NCBI GenBank assembly: GCA_018903055.1
Contig: JAHIPW010000020.1
Span: forward strand, 1 to 6,206
Reading direction: 5' to 3'
Origin: DRGV01 sp018903055 [NCBI: bacterium]
Lineage (GTDB): Bacteria; UBP18; UBA7526
Length of the DNA stretch: 6,206 nt
Part shown: one piece after another, positions 1 to 4,816 of the stretch
Layout of the letters: the number at the start of each line of letters is the position of its first letter
Numbering within the stretch: the stretch's first letter is position 1
Position numbers and translations under genes: made by a program
The notes under the pieces: model-generated
What the model was told of the DNA's origin: nothing
The model's input: the letters and a program-made list of their open reading frames with translations, nothing else
The model's database searches: none

Positions 1-1
1 A

Positions 2-103
2 CTTAAAGGTTGCGTTGAAAAATCAAATATTACCCCGAGAAATTTGGAGAATTTCCGGGACTACGTCCTCGGAATCTTTTCAAGATTCCAGAGGGAAAAT
101 TAA
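2..103 (+). CDS. Possible C-terminal end of an unidentified protein (5' part outside the window)
   Basis: An open frame enters from the left edge and runs 33 codons to a TAA at 101-103. The residues look protein-like: a charged start (LKGCVEK), then a likely amphipathic helix (NLENFRDYVLGIFSRFQREN). I do not recognise the family and assign no function. The caveat is that the second half of this frame coincides with strong inverted repeats at 55-94, so the stretch could instead be non-coding structured DNA that happens to be open. The frame is short enough to be chance. It would lie upstream of mtnA on the same strand, separated by about 215 bp of repeat-rich DNA. Confidence 0.35.
   Translation, partial: LKGCVEKSNITPRNLENFRDYVLGIFSRFQREN
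55..94. repeat. Two overlapping, mutually exclusive stem-loops
   Basis: Hairpin A (55-72) is CCGGGAC, loop TAC, then GTCC-t-CGG with one bulged T. Hairpin B (67-94) is CCTCGGAATCTT, loop TTC, then AAGATTCC-a-GAGG, a 12-bp stem with one bulged A. The two share 67-72, so only one can form at a time. No T-run follows on the + strand, so this is not a classical intrinsic terminator. It could be a palindromic repeat or a 3'-end processing structure of the upstream transcript. Confidence 0.45.
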
Positions 104-160
104 ATATCAAAATGATTTAGCACAGCACAGATACACATTAATAGAGTAAGCATAAGTTAA

Positions 161-217
161 ATTTTACATTTTGTCCGTCTTAGACGGATCATTTTACATT
201 TTCATTTTTGATTTTTG
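161..217. repeat. A/T-rich array with about 7-bp period, interrupted by a palindrome
   Basis: The units are attttac (161-167), attttg (168-173), attttac (191-197), attttc (198-203), atttttg (204-210) and atttttg (211-217). The 12-mer attttacatttt occurs at 161-172 and again at 191-202, on either side of the palindrome at 174-188. This gives the appearance of a small element inserted into, or amplified within, the array. Confidence 0.6.
174..188. repeat. Small GC-rich palindrome TCCGTC-tta-GACGGA
   Basis: This is a perfect 6-bp stem with a 3-nt loop, embedded between two copies of attttacatttt. It resembles the palindromes at 254-273 (TCCGCC/GGCGGA) and 4307-4331 (TGCCTG/CAGGCA) in size and placement. 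No T-tract suited to a terminator follows it directly on either strand. Confidence 0.5.
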
Positions 218-242
218 ACATTGCGCTGTATCATCTGATACG
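215..242 (+). promoter_or_regulatory. Tentative sigma-70 promoter upstream of mtnA
   Basis: A consensus -35 box TTGACA (215-220) is followed after 16 bp by GATACG (237-242), which matches the -10 consensus at only three positions. The -35 lies at the end of the T-rich array, which could produce it by chance. If real, transcription would start near 249-250, giving a leader of about 70 nt. The palindrome at 221-252 would then occupy the spacer and -10 and could act as an operator. Confidence 0.25.
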
Positions 243-252
243 AGTAGCGCAA
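221..252. promoter_or_regulatory. Long inverted repeat upstream of mtnA (operator-like or hairpin)
   Basis: TTGCGCTGTATCA (221-233), loop TC, then TGATAC (236-241), a 4-nt bulge GAGT, then AGCGCAA (246-252). This makes a 13-bp stem in two blocks. The inner part GTATCAtcTGATAC is a perfect dyad of the type bound by dimeric repressors, and it sits directly after a TTGACA hexamer. It may instead be an RNA hairpin. Its right arm overlaps the next hairpin (247-280), so the two would compete in RNA. Confidence 0.45.
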
Positions 253-280
253 CTCCGCCAAACTTACGGCGGACAGGCGC
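247..280. repeat. Palindromic element GCGC-TCCGCC / GGCGGA-GCGC
   Basis: GCGC (247-250), internal loop aac, TCCGCC (254-259), 8-nt loop, GGCGGA (268-273), internal loop cag, GCGC (277-280). The direct repeat gcgcaac occurs at both ends (247-253 and 277-283). The segment ggcggacaggc (268-278) matches ggcagacaggc (4320-4330) at 10 of 11 bases, suggesting a dispersed palindrome family. Confidence 0.45.
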
Positions 281-304
281 AACCGATAGACGTTTCATAT
301 TTAT

Positions 305-309
305 AGGAG
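305..309 (+). promoter_or_regulatory. Ribosome binding site deciding the mtnA start
   Basis: AGGAG lies 9 nt before ATG 319. It directly abuts the upstream in-frame TTG at 310, leaving that codon with no spacing, so ATG 319 is the better start. Confidence 0.7.
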
Positions 310-318
310 TTGGAGCAA

Positions 319-1353
319 ATGAGAACCGTTTGGTGGTCTAAGAATAGAGTTAAACTCATTGATCAGACGAAACTTCCCTTCAAGACAGAAGTCCTGGAAT
401 TTCGCGATTATAGAAAGTTGGCCAGAGCAATAAAAGAGATGAGGCTGAGGGGGGCGCCCGCCATTGGGGTGGCCACTGCCTTAGGGATTGCCCTGGGGAT
501 AAATCATTCAAAGGCATCCTCCTTTAGGGAATTATCTAAAGAATTGGATAGAACAATAAAGACCTTTCAAGGGACAAGACCAACTGCGGTCAACCTCTTC
601 TGGGCCTGTCGGAGGATGAAAAAGAAATTTCGAGAGAATAGAGGTAAAAGTCCCAAAGAGATTAAGAGAATATTGGTTCAGGAGGCAAAGAGAATTACTC
701 AGGAGGATATAGATTGTTGTAAAAGAATAGGAGAATTGGGGGCTTCTTTAATTAAAAAAGGGGATTCTATTCTTACCCATTGTAATGCCGGCGCCTTAGC
801 AACTGCAGGTTATGGAACTGCTTTGGGAGTAATTAAGAAGGCCCATGAAGAGGGTAAGAGGATTAAGGTCTTTATAGATGAGACTCGTCCCAGGCTTCAG
901 GGAGCAAGACTCACTACCTGGGAGTTAAAGAGAGAAGGGATTCCTTTTACTCTCATTACTGATAATATGGCCGGCTACTTCATGAAGAAGAAAGAGATTG
1001 ACTTGGTCATTGTAGGAGCAGATAGAATCGCCGGAAATGGCGATGTAGCAAATAAGATCGGAACCTATCCCTTGGCGGTCTTAGCCAAGGAGCATAAGAT
1101 TCCTTTCTATGTTGCGGCTCCTACCTCAACCATTGATTTGAGACTTCCCTCTGGCAATAGGATACCCATTGAAGAGAGGAATACCAGGGAAGTGACCCAT
1201 ATGGGAGGCAGAGCCTTGGTTCCTAAAGGGACAAAGGCTGCTAATCCTGCCTTCGATCTCACTCCCAATAGGTATATCAAGGCCATCATCACAGAGAAGG
1301 GGATTGCCCGAAGACCTTACAGGCAGAGCTTGAGGAAAATCTGTGGTTGGTGA
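319..1353 (+). CDS. mtnA: S-methyl-5-thioribose-1-phosphate isomerase
   Basis: MtnA converts the aldose 5-methylthioribose-1-phosphate to the ketose 5-methylthioribulose-1-phosphate, a cytosolic step of methionine salvage. It belongs to the eIF2B alpha/beta/delta-like fold. The 344-residue product is full length for the family. Visible motifs are RGAPAIGVA (44-52), RPTAVNLFWA (87-96), THCNAGALAT with the candidate catalytic Cys155, ETRPRLQGARLT (188-199), and VGADRIAGNGDVANKIGTY with the catalytic Asp235. The Cys-Asp spacing of 80 equals that of the characterised Bacillus enzyme (Cys160/Asp240). The start is ATG 319 with AGGAG 9 nt upstream; an in-frame TTG at 310 lies too close to that site. 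No other salvage gene is in the window, so MtnA may serve a shortened pathway or partner with genes elsewhere. The TGA stop is the first three bases of an octamer array. Confidence 0.96.
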   Translation: MRTVWWSKNRVKLIDQTKLPFKTEVLEFRDYRKLARAIKEMRLRGAPAIGVATALGIALGINHSKASSFRELSKELDRTIKTFQGTRPTAVNLFWACRRMKKKFRENRGKSPKEIKRILVQEAKRITQEDIDCCKRIGELGASLIKKGDSILTHCNAGALATAGYGTALGVIKKAHEEGKRIKVFIDETRPRLQGARLTTWELKREGIPFTLITDNMAGYFMKKKEIDLVIVGADRIAGNGDVANKIGTYPLAVLAKEHKIPFYVAAPTSTIDLRLPSGNRIPIEERNTREVTHMGGRALVPKGTKAANPAFDLTPNRYIKAIITEKGIARRPYRQSLRKICGW

Positions 1354-1381
1354 TCAGGTTATCAGGTGATCAGGTGATCAG
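1351..1381. repeat. Octamer tandem array tgatcagg overlapping the mtnA stop
   Basis: The units are tgatcagg (1351-1358), ttatcagg (1359-1366), tgatcagg (1367-1374) and tgatcag (1375-1381), so 3.9 copies with one substitution. The mtnA TGA stop is the start of unit 1. Each full unit carries the palindrome TGATCA except the second. The motif resembles the reverse complement of the heptamer array inside ileS (ggtgatc-type). Confidence 0.85.
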
Positions 1382-1424
1382 AAACCAAACTACTCAGTAA
1401 TATCTAAAGTAAATCATCAATAAT

Positions 1425-1453
1425 TTGACTTTTTCTACTATAGATGCTATACT
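1425..1453 (+). promoter_or_regulatory. Extended -10 sigma-70-type promoter for ileS
   Basis: The elements are -35 TTGACT (1425-1430), a 17-bp spacer, and -10 TATACT (1448-1453) preceded by TG at 1445-1446 (extended -10). Start of transcription is expected near 1460. That leaves about 9 nt before ATG 1469 but about 27 nt before ATG 1487, which favours the second as the ileS start. A leader this short has no room for a T-box riboswitch. Confidence 0.75.
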
Positions 1454-1486
1454 AAATAAATTACCCCTATGGAAAAGAAAAAGAAG

Positions 1487-4264
1487 ATGAATTACAATAA
1501 AACCCTCTGTTTACCCAAAACGAAATTTCCCATGAAGGCCGAGCTTTCCAAGAGAGAGCCGGAGATACTCTCTCTCTGGGATAAAGTAGACATCTATGAG
1601 AAGATAAGGGAGAAGAGGAAAGGGGCCAAGAAGTATATCTTGCACGATGGCCCCCCCTATGCCAATGGGGATGTCCACATCGGGACCGCCCTCAATAAAA
1701 TTTTGAAGGATATCATCATTAAGTTCAAGACCATGTCTGGTCTCGATGCCCCCTTTGTTCCTGGCTGGGACTGCCATGGTCTTCCTATAGAGCACCAGGT
1801 GATGAAGCTTATGGGTGTAGAGGGCTTGAAAATTTCCCAGATAGAGATTAGAGAGAGATGTCAGGAGTATGCTAAGAGATATATCGATATTCAGAGAAAG
1901 CAGTTCAAGAGATTAGGAGTCTTCGGTGACTGGGAAAAGCCATATCTTACGTTAGATTTTGAATACGAAGCAAAGATTATAGAGGTCTTTGGTCGACTCG
2001 TCGAGGATGGCTATATCTATAAAAGGAAGAAACCCATCCACTGGTGTCCTACCTGCAAGACTGCCTTAGCAGAAGCAGAATTGGAATATAAAGACCATAC
2101 CTCTCCTTCCATCAACGTCAAATTCAAACTCCTCCACCCTGACCGATCACCGATCACCGATTACCGATTACCGATTTATATTATCATCTGGACCACCACT
2201 CCCTGGACACTCCTGGGCAATGTGGCCATTGCCTTCCACCCCAATCTTGATTACCAACTCCTTAAAATAAAAGATGAGATATTTATTATGCTTAAGGAGC
2301 TTGTTCCTTCCACTATGGAAAGAATGGGAATAAAGGACTTTGAAATGTTGGATACCATTAAAGGGAGTAAATTTGAGGGATTGGAATGCCAGCATCCTTT
2401 TTTGGATAGGAGATCAAGGCTTATCTTAGCAGACTATATTACCAAGGAGGAGGGGACGGGCTGTGTTCATACTGCACCGGGGCATGGAGAAGAGGATTAC
2501 CGGAGTGGAGTGAAGTATGGTCTACCCATCCTTTCGCCCGTGAATGAGAGAGGGGAGTTTACTGAAGAGGCCGGAGAGCTTAAAGGTCAGAATGTCTTTA
2601 AAGCGAATGAAAGAATCATTAAGAAACTAAAAGAGACCGGGAATCTAATCTATGAGGGAACTCTTATCCATTCCTATCCCCATTGTTGGAGGTGCAAGAA
2701 GCCGGTTATCTTTCGGGCAACAGAGCAATGGTTCATTTCCCTGGACCATAAGAATTTAAGGGCCAGAGCTCTTTCTTCCATAGATGAGGTAGAATGGATC
2801 CCGGATTGGGGCAGATCACGCATCAGGGGAATGGTGGGGGTGAGGCCTGACTGGTGCATCTCAAGGCAGAGGGCCTGGGGGGTTCCCCTTCCCGTATTCT
2901 ACTGTAAAAAGTGCCATCACTACCTGGCAAGTAAGGGGAGCCTGAAAGCGGTTAAGGAATTGATGAAAAGGGAGGGCTCTGATGGCTGGTTTAAAAAAGA
3001 GGTAGACGAGATTCTTCCTCAAGGAACCAGGTGTTCCGAATGTGGAGGAGGAAATTTTGAAAAGGAGACCGATATCTTAGATGTCTGGTTTGAGTCCGGG
3101 GTGAGCCACCAGGCGGTATTGACTACCAGAGAAGAACTATCCTATCCTTCTGACCTCTACTTAGAGGGAAGCGACCAGCATAGAGGATGGTTCCAGAGTT
3201 CTCTATTGACCGCCATAGGATGTGAAGAGAGGCCTCCCTATAAATCAGTTCTCACCCATGGCTTTATGGTGGATGGAGAGGGAAAGAAGATGTCCAAGTC
3301 CTTAGGGAATCTCATCTCCTCTGAGGAGATGGTCGAAAGGAGAGGGGCAGATATCACTCGGCTCTGGGTGGCTTCTGAGAATTACCAGGAGGATGTTGCC
3401 TATTCTGACGAGATAATGGAGAGGATGCAAGAGGCCTATCGCAGAATAAGAAATACCTTCCGCTATCTCCTGGGGAACCTCTATGACTTCGATCTCCAGA
3501 AGAACGAAATAAAATATGATGAAATGCTGGAAATAGATAGATGGGTCCTTTCCCAGTTGCAGGGTCTCCTGGATAAAGTGACCAATGCCTACCATAACTT
3601 TTCCTTCTACCAGTTCTATCATCTGGTCCACAACTTCTGCGCCATTCAGCTATCTTCTTTTTACTTCGATATCCTGAAAGATAGGTTATATACCCAGGGG
3701 AAGGATTCTTTGGAAAGACGTTCTGCCCAGACTGCTCTATATGAGATACTCCTGGTTTTAGTAAAGATTATGGCTCCTATCCTTCCCTATACCACAGAGG
3801 AGGTCTGGAATTACCTTTCCAGTAAGGAAGAGGAAAGCGTCCATCTCTCTGACTGGCCAAAGATAAATGAGAGATTCGTAAATAAAAAATTGGAAGAGAG
3901 ATGGGAGAGATTAATCTCCATCAGGGAGATGGTCTTAACCTCTTTAGAGAAGGCCCGGAAGGAGAAGAGGATAGGTAACTCTTTAGAAGCAGAGGTGGAG
4001 ATCCATTCCAAAAAAGAATATGAGTTCTTAAAAGAGTATGAAAAGAATCTTCCTGCCTTATTCATCGTTTCTGGAATAAGGTTGGTATTGGCAGAGGAAG
4101 AGGGTGAGGAGATAGTGGTCAAGGTGGGAAAAGCATCGGGAGAGAAGTGCAGCCGCTGCTGGAACTACTCAACAGAAGTGGGAAAAAGTAAAGAGCATTC
4201 TACCCTCTGCCCGAGGTGTATCAGAGTCATTAAGAAATACTACCAGGAGAAAGTGGGAAAGTGA
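1487..4264 (+). CDS. ileS: Isoleucyl-tRNA synthetase
   Basis: This cytosolic class I synthetase charges tRNA-Ile and edits misactivated valine. The 925 residues match the bacterial length. The N-terminus MNYNKTLCLPKTKFPM is family-typical. The HIGH motif reads HIGT (64-67), followed by a long match to family sequence ending GWDCHGLPIE. The CP1 editing domain shows WTTTPWT and HTAPGHGEEDY. KMSKS is at 601-605. The C-terminal zinc finger has Cys888, Cys891, Cys908 and Cys911. An in-frame ATG at 1469 would add six residues (MEKKKK), but it lacks a Shine-Dalgarno and sits about 9 nt from the predicted transcription start. ATG 1487 has a weak purine-rich site (GGAAAAG, 1471-1477), so 1487 is preferred. 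Residues about 219-230 are encoded by a heptamer repeat. The stop lies inside an octamer array. Four downstream genes follow on the same strand. Confidence 0.97.
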   Translation: MNYNKTLCLPKTKFPMKAELSKREPEILSLWDKVDIYEKIREKRKGAKKYILHDGPPYANGDVHIGTALNKILKDIIIKFKTMSGLDAPFVPGWDCHGLPIEHQVMKLMGVEGLKISQIEIRERCQEYAKRYIDIQRKQFKRLGVFGDWEKPYLTLDFEYEAKIIEVFGRLVEDGYIYKRKKPIHWCPTCKTALAEAELEYKDHTSPSINVKFKLLHPDRSPITDYRLPIYIIIWTTTPWTLLGNVAIAFHPNLDYQLLKIKDEIFIMLKELVPSTMERMGIKDFEMLDTIKGSKFEGLECQHPFLDRRSRLILADYITKEEGTGCVHTAPGHGEEDYRSGVKYGLPILSPVNERGEFTEEAGELKGQNVFKANERIIKKLKETGNLIYEGTLIHSYPHCWRCKKPVIFRATEQWFISLDHKNLRARALSSIDEVEWIPDWGRSRIRGMVGVRPDWCISRQRAWGVPLPVFYCKKCHHYLASKGSLKAVKELMKREGSDGWFKKEVDEILPQGTRCSECGGGNFEKETDILDVWFESGVSHQAVLTTREELSYPSDLYLEGSDQHRGWFQSSLLTAIGCEERPPYKSVLTHGFMVDGEGKKMSKSLGNLISSEEMVERRGADITRLWVASENYQEDVAYSDEIMERMQEAYRRIRNTFRYLLGNLYDFDLQKNEIKYDEMLEIDRWVLSQLQGLLDKVTNAYHNFSFYQFYHLVHNFCAIQLSSFYFDILKDRLYTQGKDSLERRSAQTALYEILLVLVKIMAPILPYTTEEVWNYLSSKEEESVHLSDWPKINERFVNKKLEERWERLISIREMVLTSLEKARKEKRIGNSLEAEVEIHSKKEYEFLKEYEKNLPALFIVSGIRLVLAEEEGEEIVVKVGKASGEKCSRCWNYSTEVGKSKEHSTLCPRCIRVIKKYYQEKVGK
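2143..2176. repeat. Heptamer tandem array within the ileS editing domain
   Basis: The units are ccgatca (2143-2149), ccgatca (2150-2156), ccgatta (2157-2163), ccgatta (2164-2170) and ccgatt (2171-2176). In the ileS frame it reads about DRSPITDYRLPIY (219-231), just before the conserved IWTTTPWT block. Linker length here varies among IleRS proteins, so the array occupies a tolerant loop. The frame stays open because neither repeat type introduces a stop in any of the three phases used. Confidence 0.85.
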
Positions 4265-4277
4265 AAAAGTGGGAAAG
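4250..4277. repeat. Octamer array aaagtggg across the ileS stop codon
   Basis: The units are aaagtggg (4250-4257), aaagtgaa (4258-4265), aaagtggg (4266-4273) and aaag (4274-4277). The TGA stop (4262-4264) lies in the variant second unit; the consensus unit would read through (TGG). The last IleRS residues (KVGK) are therefore repeat-encoded. Confidence 0.75.
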
Positions 4278-4288
4278 AAGATCAGTGA

Positions 4289-4337
4289 AAAATGCAAAAT
4301 GCAAAGTGCCTGCCTCGTCGGCAGACAGGCAAAATGC
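4289..4337. repeat. aaaatgc heptamers split by a GC-rich palindrome
   Basis: The units are aaaatgc (4289-4295), aaaatgc (4296-4302) and aaagtgc (4303-4309). Then comes a palindrome with TGCCTG (4307-4312) pairing CAGGCA (4326-4331), plus two inner pairs after a C-A mismatch. One more aaaatgc follows at 4331-4337. The arrangement of a palindrome between copies of the same short repeat is the same as at 161-203. Confidence 0.7.
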
Positions 4338-4348
4338 AAAACGGGTTT

Positions 4349-4381
4349 CAATGTTCAATGCTAAATGCTCAATGTAAAATG
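4349..4381. repeat. Heptamer array caatgtt/caatgct before the small membrane protein gene
   Basis: The units are caatgtt (4349-4355), caatgct (4356-4362), aaatgct (4363-4369), caatgta (4370-4376) and aaatg (4377-4381). The array ends where a purine-rich GAAGGAG (4381-4387) begins. With the two preceding arrays, repeats make up most of the 142-bp gap between ileS and the next gene. Confidence 0.75.
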
Positions 4382-4406
4382 AAGGAGAATAGGAGAGTAA
4401 AAGAAA

Positions 4407-4736
4407 ATGGAAGAGAAAGAAATTAAAAAAGAGGAAGAGGTTAAAACGTTAGAGAAATTAAAGACTACGGTGCAGGGACTATCCGAGCACTTAGAGAAAT
4501 TGAGAAGCGAGTATGTGGAACTCTTCAAGAAACCTCGAAAGTTCATCTGGATGAACCTTTTTTTAGGGATCGTACGTGGGGTAGGGATGTTTATTGGAAT
4601 GGCGGTCTTGGGTGCTATCTTGGTTGCTATTGGTACGATGATTATGAAAAAAGGAGAAGCTCTTCCAGTAATTGGAGAATTTTTTGCCAAGATCAATCAG
4701 GTACTGGATCAGGTACTGAAGACGAGTGGTAAGTAA
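4407..4736 (+). CDS. Small membrane protein, DUF5665-like
   Basis: A 109-residue protein. Residues 1-40 are highly charged and likely helical or coiled coil (EEKEIKKEEEV, then LEKLK...LSEHLEKLRSEYVELF). The segment YVELFKKPRKFIWMNLFLG (36-54) leads into a hydrophobic span (about 47-80) rich in Gly and Ala, followed by a short amphipathic tail (81-109). From memory, the YVEL..PR..W.N...G..RG.G pattern and the layout match DUF5665, a family of unknown function; no search was run. A single membrane segment with a cytoplasmic N-terminus is predicted from the positive charges before it. ATG 4407 follows AGGAG (4391-4395) by 11 nt. It sits between ileS and a DksA-like gene, in the same orientation as lspA and lgt, which hints at an envelope-related role, but no function can be claimed. 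Confidence 0.8.
   Translation: MEEKEIKKEEEVKTLEKLKTTVQGLSEHLEKLRSEYVELFKKPRKFIWMNLFLGIVRGVGMFIGMAVLGAILVAIGTMIMKKGEALPVIGEFFAKINQVLDQVLKTSGK
4696..4719. repeat. In-frame 12-bp tandem duplication in the small membrane protein gene
   Basis: atcaggtactgg (4696-4707) is followed directly by atcaggtactga (4708-4719), 11 of 12 identical. It produces the QVLD-QVLK repeat near the C-terminus (98-105). The core atcaggt is shared with the octamer array after mtnA. Confidence 0.7.
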
Positions 4737-4740
4737 AGGT

Positions 4741-4798
4741 CTCTGAAAAAAGTTTCAGAGCCCTCTAATCAGAGATTTCGGACTTTTTCAGAAATCTC
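4741..4798 (+). promoter_or_regulatory. Tandem stem-loops with an alternative pairing, before the DksA-like gene
   Basis: Stem-loop 1 is CTCTGAAA (4741-4748), loop AAAG, TTTCAGAG (4753-4760). Stem-loop 2 is GAGATTTC (4772-4779), 11-nt loop, GAAATCTC (4791-4798). CTGAAAAAAGT (4743-4753) can also pair with ACTTTTTCAG (4782-4791) with one bulged A, disrupting both. The structures begin 4 nt after the upstream stop and end 3 nt before the Shine-Dalgarno of the next gene. No T-run follows, so mRNA processing, stability or attenuation is more likely than simple termination. Confidence 0.5.
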
Positions 4799-4816
4799 AA
4801 GTAAGGAGGAAACAAA

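Noticed and set aside
310-318. TTG start adding three residues to mtnA
   Set aside because: It directly abuts the AGGAG ribosome binding site, leaving no spacing; ATG 319 is at the proper distance.
104-318. SAM riboswitch (S-box) upstream of mtnA
   Set aside because: mtnA is often S-box controlled in Firmicutes, but the conserved S-box core and its helices are not seen; only unrelated palindromes are present.
1351-1381. CRISPR array from short direct repeats
   Set aside because: Units are 7-8 bp and directly adjacent, with no spacers and no cas genes; the same applies to all arrays in the window.
1354-1486. T-box leader upstream of ileS
   Set aside because: No T-box core sequence or terminator hairpin is visible, and the predicted promoter leaves under 30 nt of leader.
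3302-3631. Minus-strand open frame inside ileS (and similar ones at 1511-1795, 2168-2395, 3811-4122)
   Set aside because: They lie antisense to a confidently identified gene, have no recognisable family features, and fit the expected shadow of its codon use.
4361-4696. Minus-strand open frame opposite the small membrane protein gene
   Set aside because: It mirrors a plausible + strand gene with a ribosome binding site; the antisense product is low-complexity and unfamiliar.
4741-4760. Intrinsic terminator after the small membrane protein gene
   Set aside because: The stem is A/T-rich with no following T-run; the region reads better as tandem stem-loops of other function.
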